This document shows, in pieces, positions 24,901-35,000 of a stretch of 64,000 bases of DNA. This DNA comes from Smittia aterrima (Eukaryota; Arthropoda; Insecta; Diptera; Chironomidae), in contig CP093829.1 in the NCBI GenBank assembly GCA_033063855.1, positions 22,785,537 to 22,849,536 on the forward strand, read 5' to 3'. Within the stretch, counting starts at the first letter, position 1. Each line of letters begins with the position of its first letter. Both the position numbers and the translations under genes were made by a program. The notes below the pieces were generated by a model. The model was not told where the DNA came from, made no database searches, and saw nothing but the letters and a program-made list of their open reading frames with translations.

Positions 24901-26051
24901 GGATCATTGTGTCTCGAGGAAGATGTTTTCATTAATATTCAAATTTTATTCAATGTCTCCCGCCTCGAGAGATGAAAAATTAATGAAGAATTAAGAATCC
25001 AATCTGAATTTAATTTAGTCTGTAAACTTCGCCCACAAACGATTTGAATTTTTCATGCTCTTCTTCTTTCTAAACTTTTCTTGGCACCAACCTCAGACTC
25101 TTTCACCGATGATCTCTTCGTCTGAATGCAAAGACATATCTCGACATTGACAGTGAAAACTTTTCACTTAGGAGAATACGATTGAACTCAACAACATTTG
25201 ATTGAGAGTTCCGTTTTGATTTGAATTGATTTGAATTAATTTTCTTGAGGTGATAACTTTTTAAAATCGACCGAAAGGTCAAGACGCTCCCAAAAGCTTT
25301 GTCAAGGCCACCTTAGAGTGCTTTTCCTTGTTAACCTCAACCTCTCACATCCTAAATCATTTTAATTCGCTTCGCTCTCGAATTTATTAGCTGAAGACAT
25401 AAACTCTCGCTCGCTACATAAATCAGATTAGGAAGATGAAAACCTGTTGAGTCTTCCCCATGAAGTTGTTTTTTTTTTCTCTTAAAATATGTGAGAGAAG
25501 AAAGAACTTCATCACGTTTCATTGAGAAGATGCGGAAAACGAAGGAAAAGCTAATTTGATTCGATTTATGATACGGCGAGCGTCAATCGTCGTCGTCGAG
25601 TGGCTAAAAATATTTCCCCGATGGCGCTGACTTACACTTCTCAAAATAAATCAATCGACCGAGCTTTCAAACAATCGCAAGTGAGCGATTTAATAGTAAA
25701 TTTATCTCTCGAATTGCCCCGAGCGACGTGAACTGAACAACAGAAAAAATGATTAATCAAACTGTTGTTTAAGTAAATAAATGACAGTTCGCTCGACCGA
25801 GCATCGTAAATTTTGTTAGTAAATTCTTTAGTTGGTTAGTCTTGGACACTTTGTCACCACCTAAGTGAGTTGGGTCGCAGGTGTGTTCGAGTTTCCGGTT
25901 CATTGTCGTCGTCGTCGTCCTCATCACTGCTCACACCTTCAATACTTATTTTAATCGAAGGAATGCGCTTTACTTGCTCAGTATCGTAATCGTAGTCGTC
26001 CTGAGTGACGACAATCTGTGGAACTTGCAAGCCACCAACAACTCGCTTCAT
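3777..26051 (-). CDS. KCNQ: KCNQ (Kv7) voltage-gated potassium channel, left copy, 3' end outside window
   Basis: Pore-forming alpha subunit of an M-type K+ channel of the plasma membrane. Exons recognised on the minus strand, high to low: 25861-26051 (probable start), 23066-23254, 22153-22287, 20825-20907, 20584-20759, 19275-19403, 19185-19200, 18997-19091, 18175-18362, 11827-12008, 11657-11743, 10978-11447, 9640-9756, then 8822-8949 or 6194-6321, 4621-4717, 4275-4493, 4041-4213, 3777-3982. Except around 9756 and 11447, every junction has GT-AG sites and matching phase. Diagnostic features are the S4 repeat (ILRMVRMDRRGG), filter TVGYGD, S6 FFALPAGILGSGFALKVQ, IQ motif LIQSLWRCYA and helix B FKEALKPYDVKDVMEQY. 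The last two coding exons are seen only at 49.7-50.1 kb in the other copy. Combined coding length is roughly 900-1070 residues, usual for an insect KCNQ. Confidence 0.95.
4041..4213 (-). CDS. KCNQ: KCNQ distal C-terminal exon, left copy
   Basis: Acceptor TCGCAG, donor GTAAAT, 173 bases. Encodes a Gln/His-rich cytosolic tail (QQLQRQHHLEQQTRPPMSRG). Assigned by phase and neighbours. Confidence 0.85.
4275..4493 (-). CDS. KCNQ: KCNQ exon: helix D tetramerisation coil, left copy
   Basis: Encodes VDDVETKLDNLIELYMQDRK, the subunit-interaction coiled coil, then a Pro-rich stretch (PPLPPNPP) and a Ser/Asn run. 219 bases; donor GTAGAT is weak, but the next exon follows in phase after a 61-base intron. 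Confidence 0.92.
4621..4717 (-). CDS. KCNQ: KCNQ exon: helix C region, left copy
   Basis: Encodes LDQILGKQGSKAKDVYASKI then SLASRVVKIERQ, very like other insect KCNQ proteins. It takes two bases (AG) from either helix-B exon and ends in phase 0 at GTGAGT. Confidence 0.96.
6194..6321 (-). CDS. KCNQ: KCNQ helix-B exon, version b, left copy
   Basis: Acceptor ATTTAG, donor GTGAGC, 128 bases. Encodes LQYFSARKKFREALKPYDVK then DVMEQYTAGHADLLTRVRN. About two thirds of residues match version a, with substitutions at the helix ends (V/S, R/K, K/R, A/T, V/A, G/T). Using both exons, or neither, shifts the frame of the next exon. Confidence 0.94.
8822..8949 (-). CDS. KCNQ: KCNQ helix-B exon, version a, left copy
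   Basis: Acceptor CCGTAG, donor GTACAG, 128 bases. Encodes MKYFVARRKFKEALKPYDVK then DVMEQYAAGHVDLLGRVKN, the second calmodulin-binding helix (B) and the link to helix C. Same length and phase as the exon at 6194-6321, so the two are alternatives. Confidence 0.95.
9640..9756 (-). CDS. KCNQ: KCNQ exon just before helix B, left copy
   Basis: Encodes NLNDDDRTRLGLKDEDEEPR then VQLTNQHKGAIRFIRK, the conserved segment leading into helix B; donor GTAAAC in phase 0. The 5' boundary is odd: the frame opens with an ATG straight after a run of T, and there is no AG in the preceding 60 bases or so to act as acceptor. The boundary given is that ATG. Confidence 0.8.
10978..11447 (-). CDS. KCNQ: KCNQ linker exon with in-frame stop and no clear donor
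   Basis: Acceptor TTTTAG at 11447 continues the frame of the previous exon for about 155 codons (Asn/Ser/Ala-rich, e.g. NSNNNLSASSASSQETAI) to a stop at 10978. I find no good donor before the stop; GTATTA near 11035 is the best weak candidate. Either a poor donor leads on to the helix-B exons, or this is an alternative terminal exon yielding a channel without helices B-D. The 3' boundary is therefore uncertain. It lies partly in the duplicated segment. Confidence 0.6.
11657..11743 (-). CDS. KCNQ: KCNQ linker exon
   Basis: 87 bases between CTCCAG and GTAAGC encode DVTNNGRPMNASLSEDSVAE and TALAKKNSD. Low-complexity cytosolic linker, assigned from phase and splice sites rather than recognised sequence. 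As 87 is a multiple of 3, it could be skipped without a frame change. Confidence 0.75.
11827..12008 (-). CDS. KCNQ: KCNQ exon: helix A-B linker, RLPTIRRHKSQSLHSPG segment
   Basis: Acceptor ATTAG; encodes SFKHNASFVARLPTIRRHKS followed by a Ser/Asn-rich stretch. The Arg/Ser cluster (RRHKSQS) is a plausible kinase target in the cytosolic A-B linker. The donor (GTTTGT) is weak, but phase continues into the next exon. Separated from helix A by a 6.2 kb intron. Confidence 0.85.
12009..18174. other. 6.2 kb KCNQ intron between helix A and the linker exons
   Basis: Reading frames here (the longest is 171 codons at 17302-17817, plus strand) look like chance: no recognised domain and mixed low-complexity composition. 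No RNA gene or repeat family recognised. Confidence 0.75.
18175..18362 (-). CDS. KCNQ: KCNQ exon: S6 end and calmodulin-binding helix A (IQ)
   Basis: Encodes GILGSGFALKVQQQQRQKHM, the S6 end and gate exit, then RRRQPAATLIQSLWRCYAAD, helix A with its IQ-type motif where apo-calmodulin docks. It ends in a Pro-rich LPSPPP segment. 188 bases; donor GTAAGT. Confidence 0.97.
18997..19091 (-). CDS. KCNQ: KCNQ exon: selectivity filter and S6 start
   Basis: Encodes VGYGDMVPATWQGKIIASFC and ALLGISFFALPA, the K+ filter, outer pore and first part of S6. 95 bases; with one base carried from the microexon it ends in phase 0 at donor GTAAGT. Confidence 0.97.
19185..19200 (-). CDS. KCNQ: KCNQ 16-base microexon at the selectivity filter
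   Basis: Sixteen bases between CGACAG and GTAAAG encode I-T-L-C-T plus the first base of Val. They fit exactly between WWGV (19275) and VGYGD (19091), restoring the KCNQ pore sequence ITLCTVGYGD. Flanking introns are 74 and 93 bases. Without it the filter threonine is missing and the frame is lost (16 is not a multiple of 3), so it must be constitutive for a working channel. Confidence 0.92.
19275..19403 (-). CDS. KCNQ: KCNQ exon: S5 and pore helix
   Basis: Encodes ELITTLYIGFLGLIFASFLV (S5) and FNNFAQALWWGV (turret and pore helix). 129 bases, phase 0 at both ends; donor GTGAGT. Translation stops a few codons past the donor, so the exon cannot simply extend into the filter. Confidence 0.96.
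20584..20759 (-). CDS. KCNQ: KCNQ exon: S3 and S4 voltage sensor
   Basis: Encodes DIVTIAASLIVIGMGTSG (S3) and SALRGLRFFQILRMVRMDRR (S4 with its regularly spaced arginines), then GGTWKLLGSVVYAHRQ, the S4-S5 linker. 176 bases, ending in phase 0 at donor GTAAGT. Confidence 0.97.
20825..20907 (-). CDS. KCNQ: KCNQ exon: S2-S3 loop
   Basis: Encodes WSSGCRSRYQGGIGRLKFL and KRPFCII, the basic S2-S3 linker that in KCNQ channels contacts calmodulin and PIP2. 83 bases; donor GTGAGT. Confidence 0.96.
22153..22287 (-). CDS. KCNQ: KCNQ exon: S1 end and S2
   Basis: Encodes FLMVFTCLALSVFSTIKEYE, the end of S1, then the S2 core LLFVMEIIVVIWFSIEFALR with the acidic residues of the voltage-sensor charge-transfer centre. 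Donor GTGAGT; 135 bases; phase matches both neighbours. Confidence 0.95.
23066..23254 (-). CDS. KCNQ: KCNQ exon: pre-S1 and start of S1
   Basis: Acceptor TTTCAG, donor GTAAGT. Encodes RMSLLGKPLNYNR, then YRRLQSRVYNFLERPRG, the conserved KCNQ lead-in to S1, and the first half of S1 (AILYHVLV). Enters and leaves with two carried bases. Confidence 0.93.
24097..24168 (-). pseudogene. tRNA-like relic (pseudo-tRNA or tRNA-derived SINE head)
   Basis: On the minus strand there is a perfect T arm, CTGGG-TTCGAAT-CCCAG (24104-24120), containing a consensus B box GGTTCGAATCC. An A-box-like TAGCTCCGTTG lies at 24151-24161. The box spacing and the 72-base span are right for a tRNA. But the acceptor-stem halves (GTCGCAA and AAAAAGT) do not pair, the D stem has a mismatch, and the anticodon loop appears to be eight bases, so it is not a functional tRNA. 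It lies in KCNQ intron DNA between exons 25861 and 23254. Confidence 0.5.
25861..26051 (-). CDS. KCNQ: Probable first coding exon of KCNQ, acidic N-terminus
   Basis: A true ATG at 26051 opens 63 codons rich in Asp/Glu (SSDEDDDDDNEPE). The exon ends in AG before a weak donor (GTGGTG). The leftover two bases join the S1 exon (23254), which begins T-GTC, in frame, giving a cytoplasmic N-terminus of about 80 residues before the RMSLLGKPLNY motif. Assignment rests on phase and position only; I do not recognise the peptide. Slightly earlier GT sites exist, and the S1 exon has its own in-frame ATG (RMSLLG). Confidence 0.5.
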
Positions 26052-29000
26052 TTGCGTGTTGTGTTTGTCTCCGTCTCGCCTTTCTCTTTTAGTTTCTTTG
26101 TTCTTATCACTTCGTCGTCCTCACTAATTATAAAGCACATCAATTACCCTTAGTGCAACTTTTCATATCAAATGTATTTAGTCTCGTATCAGTTACCCGG
26201 CCAACAACTAGAATAATTATCATAATTGAGAGAGCTCATCCAACTTCATTAACTCTCTGCTACACTCTACACTTTGATAATTTTCTAAACATTTCGAAAT
26301 AAATGGCATTGAGTTCATGAACTGCCGCACATCATAATCTTTAATGATTTGTTTAACTTATGAACACACGAGCACTTCGCTTTATGCTTTCAGATGTTTC
26401 AATATTTCATCTTTCGATTCATCAAACTCAATGTCGCGTGGGAAGTTTTTTTCTTTTCTTTTTTTCTACGAAGAGACGCGCAAAAGTCTGGCTGTTACTA
26501 TGATCAATCCCTTCTCATGTGTTTTTCCAACATATCAACTGACTTTGAATAAATATTTACTCTCCATCTGCTACTGAGTCGTTATGGAAATATTTGAGAA
26601 TTCGAATCGTTTAGCGAATCGTCCGGAAGGTGCCGATTAATTTTGCTTCGTCAGCGACGATCGATTCTACCGAGAAACGTTTCGGAAGTTAAGAAGAAAA
26701 GCGTTTTCATTAATCAATAATCCTTTCACTTCGATGTTTGAAGACTTCAGGCAATAATCATTAATATTCGCACTAATTAATGGATGAGAAGCTGTTAGAG
26801 CATCCTGTTTGGTTTTTGCTTTCTCTAACTGATATTAATGAGAGAACAACGCGAGCATTTAGCTTGAATACTTGTTGAGGGAGACAAGTCAAGTCGCTGA
26901 ACCGATGATGGATGTGAACTTGTGTTTCGCTCGAAGGCGAAGTCTACTTTAAAGAAAATTATTGTCTCGCTCCCTTCGCTCAGTCATCTTTTCAAACCGA
27001 GAAAATCTGATTTTAAACGTATTAGTGGACGTTCAATCTGTTTCTGCTTAAATCACATCTCGAAAATTAAATCCACATGAGAGACTTCAACCCGTCGAAA
27101 CTATTTTGAAACGAGGAAAGTTTCCGCATTTGACAGATTGCTGCGGGAAAATTGTTTTCCTTTCATTCGGTGCGCAATCAATTTGCTATGAACTACTTCA
27201 CCGACAACCCAACGAATCGATAATATCAACGAGTGGCATGTGAAGCGATTTACGGGTTCTCGCGAAGCTCAATCGAGAAGGCTCCTAACGTCACGAAACG
27301 CTAATCATATCATTAAACACAAGCACTGATTAAATTTGCTTTGAACCCGATTTTCCGTTACTTGATTGATTATTGAGTTGTTCTCTTTATCTCGATTATC
27401 ATCGCGATTATTGCAACGGATAAGCTTCCCGATCGAACAAACGTCGACTGAGCGAAAGAATCTTTTCAACTAATCTCGAAACACGATTTTCTTTCACGGC
27501 ATGAAGAGAAACACAAAAAAAAATTTTGAGGGAAGCGAGAAAAAGATCTTTATATTTATCCAAAATGCGTTTACGGATTTAAACACATCTTTGAAGATTC
27601 TCTATGATTGAGTGCTTGCGGAGTTGCCTGATGATGTTAAGCGATCGTGACCTTTGCTTGTGGGAAGAGGAAAACTTCTCCTTCGGGGTAAACGACACGA
27701 GGTTTTCGGTGGCAACTCCGATCGTGAAAACAAATTCACAGTCTCGAGCTGAAGTTTATGAAATGAGATTTTCGAGCTATAAAAATATTTTTCTGTTTCA
27801 TTTCCAATGGCATTGTTTCTCATTTTTGTTTTGTAAATATTGCGAAGGTGGATTGGAAGTCTGTTCTCAACGATGGAGACGAAACTCTACTCAATTTAAT
27901 GCTTTGCTGAATAATTTCTTCTTTCACGCTTTGCTGCATCGCGATTCTGACGCGAGTAAAATGTCTGACGTGTGATCGCTTGGCGGGACAACATTACGTT
28001 AGTCGCACGGGAAAACTCGCACTTGCCAATTAAATTCTCAACGCTTTGATCGCAGCAATTACTAAAGTCGTCCCATTCTCAATCATCTCTCAATATCTGC
28101 TGAACTTCTTTCATCTTCTTCGTCGGCTCGCTCGCAATTGCCAAATTTAATTCGTTTTAGAAGCAAGGCTCGGTCTCTCCCTACGATCGAAGCCGAGCGC
28201 TTTTCTTGCTGTCGTAATTAGTTTAAACTGTTTATGTTAATACTCGCATGAATAAGAAACAAAGCGGCAGTCCCGACACCACAATTCTCATCCAACAACA
28301 CACATGTGCGCCCTCAGAACGAAAAATTTCCTTTATTTATAGAAACATTTTTCGACATTTCTCATTTGCATATGACGCGATCAAACAACGCGTCTTGCGT
28401 GCTATGACGTCATTAATGTAATACACATAAAACATTTTTCCTTTCGTGGCGCGAGAGCGAGAAAGCGTCGTGAGAGACGACAAGAGGGAAATGCCGAAAA
28501 ATTAGCGATCGATGGTGAAACGCGGCGGCTTACAACCACAAACAATTCCCCGCGTATTAAGCTTAACAATGTGTTTGTTATTTCAATAAAGTAAATTTAC
28601 AGTTTCCTTTTATTAGCTTTCCCTGTTTTAAACTTGTCGAATTAAGTTTGAGCACTAACAAAACTATTTTAAGTTTATAAGTTAAACAGTCGATTATTAA
28701 TTAGAAACTCAGTGAATGAGTAAACAATGTGTGCCGGTTTGTGGAAATAGGTCAAAGGTTTTGCGACTTTATTTTCGTGCCTGTCGCTTGATTCACTTCC
28801 AGACCAGTTCTAAAAATAGTCGACATAAGAACTCCACAACACGATTAAATAACACTTTTCGTAATTCCTTATTCCAGCTTTATGTTCTGGAAAGTCGTAA
28901 AAAAAACATTCGACGGTGATTTAGGCCACAGATTGCTGAGCTTTCCTGTTGGTATTTCCTATTGTGGAATGAATTCATTTGAATTGATTAATTAACGAGG

Positions 29001-32000
29001 CAATTGAACTTCGCTTCAGCTTTGATTTCAATTATAAAACTTTGATTGAAGCTTTCAAATTCAGAAACATTTGAATTTTTGTTCATTCAAACGATTCCAC
29101 GAAATGTTGTTCTCGTCAATCTAAACTCACGACTCAACGTTGTCATTCTTTCATAATCAGCTCGTATAACAAGAGATCACAATTCCCTTTTGAGATTGCA
29201 ATTAAATTTATTTTCTCGTCTGACTTGACAGGAGGCTTCGTCAAATGAAATTAAAACTTTGATCAGAGAGGATTTTCTGACGTTTTGTGGAACTTAATCA
29301 AAATGTTCAATGCGAAGTCTTTTCCCCAACTCAATCCCAAAAAGTAATCTCTCGCTGGCAATTATCTCGTGTGTTGTATGAATGCTTGATTAGAAATAAC
29401 GAAAATGCCAAGTTTCGCTACAATTCGCTTTTGTTCCTTGATTTGAAATGAAAGTTTCCTCCAAGCGAAGTCTCTTCTGCAAAAGTTGTTAGGCGAAAGT
29501 TTTAATTGAAACTTTAATTAAAGATTCACTGCTTCCTTCGTTGTTTGGACGTCGCAAAATATTATTTTTACTTCAAGCAGAAGAAAGCTTAAAGGGAAAG
29601 TGTTAAAATCATTTGTTATCATTAAGTTAGGAACAGGCTCATGTTCTTGAAGAAACTCTTCCTCCTTTTGATCATGAATTTTTCAATTTTTAATTTTCCT
29701 AACAACGAAGAAGCTTTTCAAAAAACTTCTTTTCCAATATGAACTTTCAGAACATGTGTGAGCAGCTTGAGAAGCTCACTTTTGACTTCTGGTGAGATTA
29801 AATAATTCAAAGCTTTAGTCGGAAAAGAGCAAACAGGCGAAATGAAGACGCAGTCGACAGGAAGAACAGAATATGTTGTAACTTGAAAGCGTTGAGAACT
29901 CAATCCGGAAAATGGGAATTGCAGTTGAGCTGCACAAACAGTCGGTGGAGAAATCAATATTTAACGAGCTTTGAAATCATCAGCTGCTGCTGCTGAAACT
30001 CAATAAAGCAAACGAAAAGTTTTATTTGAGTAAACAGAAAGCAATACTCGCTCTCTGTGCGTTCGAAGGCAATAATATTAAATTGAATTATTGAGAAGAT
30101 CAACTTGAAGCTTCGAACGTGAAAACTTTTTGTGTTTGTTTGGGCCATTTTGTTAGTAAAATTTTGATAATGTGATAAACTAACTAAAGTCGTTCAGTTC
30201 AATAAATATTTAGACTTGTTGGATTTAAAATATTGAGTTTGAGAGCAGATGGTTCGTCGACAAATCGCTGGACGGCGAGAGAGTGAGGGAATCTGTTTAA
30301 TTGAATTGAGGGACTGTTTGTTGTGAAATGCTAAATTAAGAGAGCTTACAGAGATAATTTGTTGAGGAATAAATCATTGAGATAGCGTGAGTCGAATTAT
30401 TTCTTTAGGACTCAGCCGTGCATTGGGAGACGATAAAAGTGGGAGAGAAGCTTTCGTGGAATATGCCGCGAGAATGTCATAACAATCTAATTATCTTTTT
30501 ACGAGCGACTTGAGCTGTCTCCGAAGTTCGTATCAAACCACTCACAGTGCAATCGTTTTTTGACGAGTGTCATTTTACCCTCCTCTGACTTTGCCAAAAT
30601 CATTTTATTGCATCATTTGAAACAGGAGGGAGACGAAGACGTTAACTTCATCGTCATCGAGAAAATTCTTTCTTCTCCACTTGCGATCGGAATTTTTTTT
30701 TGGCTTCTTGATTTCTGCAGCTATAAAAATATCGTGCGATAACAAGCTAAACAATTTTCGTTTTATTTTTATCTTTTAATATTTCGGAGGAGCTTCTTTC
30801 AAGTATTCTTCTTTTTATTTCACGCTCTTAGCTCTCCGCCGAAGTTTGGACGCGCGTAATGATTAAAGAAAAATCAAAAGAAACATTTCATTTCTCTAAC
30901 TCGACGATCATCGACGTTCTTAAAGTTTTCCTTGCTCGTTCGACACGGCGGCTAGTAAACTATTTCGAGCAATTGCTGTAACAGTTTTGTTTTCTATAAA
31001 TAGAGCATTAAAGCGGCTTTGATAGCATTTTTTGCATCGCGGCGCGCATATGTTTTCTGTTTTCCGTTTCCCTCAATTCATTGCGAAGGGAAAAAAAATT
31101 CTTTTTATTTTCCTTTTGCTTGAAGCGAATCCGAGACGGAAGCATCTTGAACGAGTTGCTGATGTCATGGCAAATGTAAGTAGGCTTGAATGCTCTACTT
31201 TCGAAGAAAATGAAAAGCGTCGCTACGTTTCTCGACACTTATTGTGCTCAGTAGACGCGGTAAGAAGTTAATTAAGACGCTTTTCGATATTTTCCTTCCG
31301 AGCGAGAGAGAGAACACTTTCAACCTTTTTCTGATGAATATTTCATTAAGCGACAGAAAAGTTTTTTTTGTGATGTTTAATAAACGTGAAAATTCTGCGA
31401 GCAGAGACTAATTCAAGCTTTCTTCGTCTTCGTCCGGAATAATTTTACTTCTTCTTCATTGTGACAGCTCGCGGCGTCTTCTCTCTCTCAGAGGCAAAAG
31501 CGTCTCGTTTTGGGTCTTGGAAAATGTCAACAAGACAAATTTGATTCATATTACAGAAAAGAGTCCCCAGAACGACTCTTAAAGGTTGTTAAACACGAGT
31601 CGCTGAGCAAAGAGCAACGGCAAAGTAATTAATTTGGAATTAAAGATTTGGGTCAAGATCGTCCAATTCTGCGTTGAAGGCAAACAAAAGCAATTGAGAG
31701 AAAAACGCGTCCGAGGAACTCAAATGACAGTTCACAGTCTCGTCTCGTCCTTTCTTCTTCACTCAAGAAAATAAACTTTCGAAGTTTACAAAATGATTTT
31801 TATTTTAAAATAAAACAAAATGTTTGCACTTTCATTCTTCATTGAATAAAGCAAATATTTAAGTGAACACTTCGTGGATCATTAACTTTGAAAGTTGAAG
31901 GAAGTTTGTTCAATATTTTTCTCATTTATCATGAAGAGTCTTTTATTTTATCAACAAACGTCAGAAGAGCAATCAATAATTAATTGTTTTTCCAATCCTT

Positions 32001-35000
32001 TCCTTCACTAACATTCTCCTTCTTCCCTTTTGCCCTAATTAACCATTTAACCTTCTCACCTGAATCCCCTTAATCAAGCCGTAGGTGTCAAATTAATTGT
32101 GTTTACGTATCGAGCTTTATACAAAGCTAAAGCGCGAGCCTCGATGTTTATTAGTCATCAAATATTCAGCAGTGTCAATAGAGACAGCGAGTCAAAGTTG
32201 TTGGTTTATTCGCTTCGATCGCCTTTGATCGATTAAATACAACTACACAAATTAGCGTTGAATAAATTATGTCCATGCGTTGTTGCATGTTAGGGCATGT
32301 TATTAATTGATGGTTGGTTGGCTCGGGAGGGATAACTCGACGAAAGTAGCGCACACCTCTTTCTGTCATTTCCCTTCGGCGGCGAAACGAAATTCTAATT
32401 AAACACCACCCCGCTCGTTTCCTTTCGCGAGCTCGGCCTGCCTCACAGATCGATGGAGTTTCGTGAATCCTTTTTCCATGATATCAGCGCTCGCAACAGA
32501 AATATTTGTAGAAAATTAAAATTATAAATGCAGGTTGCATGTGCTGTTGCCACGCTTTTAAAGCTTACAAGGTCTGATTTATTTTCACGAGACTGAAAAG
32601 ACCTTTAAGTGACTCGAACGCGTACCGGATGCGTCTTAAGTGCCTTCATTTGATTGTCGCTATCGAATGAACCTTTGACAGGTAAAGCAATGACAAATTG
32701 CCAGCTCAAGCGATAAACTTGAAGTCGCAGCAATTAATTCTTAACTTTCCTTTTTAAATGACAAGATTTTAAAATAATCTCCAAAAATGTTGTCGGCAAC
32801 ATCTGAGACTGTTTTAAGTCGGAGGAGCAAACTGACGTCATCGGCTTTTAGTGAAGATGAAAATTCGTGAGTCTCGTCGTAGCGATTAATTCTGACCACT
32901 GACAAGATGTCGTAGACTTTTGCCCGCAGAAAAATTCATTTCGCTTTGTTTCTCTTTCTCTGCCATAACATTTTTTGACTAATCACGTTTGACGACACAA
33001 ACTTCTTCGTTTTCTTCAACTTTCATTTCGTTCTGTTTTTTTGTTTTAAACGACTCTGAAGCTGCTCATCTCAAGCTGCTTTAGCTATTTCACTGAAAAA
33101 CGAAATGAAAATTTGTTTCGAGCAGAGAAAAAAGAAAGAAACATGAAATATTAATATCTTTAATGGATCACATGCGGATCACGGAGAGCGCTCTTCAAAC
33201 TTTGTGCCACAAAGTGCTTTGACTCCCAGCTCAGGCTTTTCAATCTTCTTCTCCCTTTTATTTTACGTCTACACTTGTCTAAACCGCTCGCTGACAACTC
33301 GTAGCATGACGAGAAATTACGTTTTCGGTTTTATGCTCGCCCCGGGCGTGTAAGACATTAAAGATCTCTTAGACTTGCAAATATGCGGCAAGTCTATTAA
33401 TGTTAACAGAATTTATGTTTGCACACACATAATTTAGGATTTTCGTTGATGAAATCTCTTCCGGGGATTCTCCGACAAGGAATGCGAAGACAGACACGCT
33501 GAGCTTTCGAGCGAGGCGAAGGATTAAATGATAATTCCCTTAATCGTTTCACAAATGAGTCATAAACGACGGCACTCGCTTTAACGACGGTAACGCGCTG
33601 TCCTGACTTTTCATACTCACAATTTCACGGAGAATATCCACTCTCAAATGTATTTTCATTGGTGATTATCCTCGCAGCAGGAAATTGTCCATTTTCGGAT
33701 GGGTCATTTGTGCCTTCTCGGGGTTCGATGGAATAACCAAAAATCACTTCCGCACTTATCAAGTTCCGTTTTAATGCATTAATTTATTTATTTTCCTCCG
33801 CTCAATTGTTGTTGTAAAAATTATCAGCACGTCACGAGTTCTTTATTTGGGAGGAGGGCGAGAGAAAGATGAGAAGGGAACGTTAAACAAATCATTTTGT
33901 CACTTTCTGTTGTCAGCGTAATTTCACCGCTAGTTGCACTTAAATATTCGCAGCTCGTTAAGACTCGTGTCTTGATTAATTTCATTTGCGATGTGATTGT
34001 TTAACTCTCGAGCAACTGCTGCAGAGATTTTTCAACGGAATTGCGAAAACATTTTCCTCAACAAGACAAAGAAAATTGATTTTGTTGTTGATTCTCTTCG
34101 TCTCACCGGTTTCAATGTTTTTCCCCGTGAAGCCTGAAGCAGAGATTTAAAATATTCTCGAACGAAGTTCCTTAACAAAATGTTTATACTCGCGGGCTTC
34201 GTAAGAAAGTTTTTCCTTCGTCAAGCGAACCTTTAAAGTTAAAACCCTTTTTAAGCTCAAGAACAGGAAGCAACTTTTCGGTTATTGAAACTTTTGTGAG
34301 AAGCCGACCCTCCGCTAAACTCTCCACCAGCATTTACGATTCAATCTCCATAAAAGAAACTTCCTCCATTTAATTCAAGGAACGAAGTTAAAGGTTAATA
34401 TTGTCACTTGAAAGCCAAATTTTCATTTCCAACAAATAAATTCCCGCAGCGACACACAAAGCATTTCTGCATCAGCTTCGAATAATTTATGTACACGAGT
34501 TTTATGCACTTCTCTCGTGACTGTTTGTCGTTTAACTTCCTTAATGTTGTTAAAGCCAAAAACTTTAAATGGCGCTTGTTGTTCGAAGGAATTCCGGAGC
34601 GAGCTCGACGCAAATTGAAAGCAATATCGGATGAATGTCAAAGAGAAATGGCAAGACAAATCGATGGTGATTGTAAGAGAATTCATTACGCAATTTCTTA
34701 GCAAAGAGGGAAGACTACAACAAATTTTGTTGATGACTCAACTTTGGCTTTCTTATCGAACAACGGACCCTTTTCTTCGTCTAAAGAATTTATGAAAATG
34801 TCAAACTCTTGCCATCCCACTTTTTTTTATTACGACAAGAATTTTATTGTAACCAAGGAAATTTCCAAGAAGGATCTCTCTCGAGAAGAAAAGTGTTTTC
34901 GAAGGCGCTGTTGTCAACTAATTGAGCGAAATAATTATTGGAGATTGATAAAGGTGAAAAGCTTCAGCAAACCCAAAAGAAACTCAATTATTTGTCCGAA

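Noticed and set aside
25881..26153. Plus-strand frame of Val/Ser repeats
   Set aside because: Shadow of the Asp-rich KCNQ exon on the other strand (GAC/GAT runs read backwards).
27604..27975. 123-codon plus-strand frame
   Set aside because: No homology recognised, overlaps an antisense frame, and has no promoter or poly(A) context.
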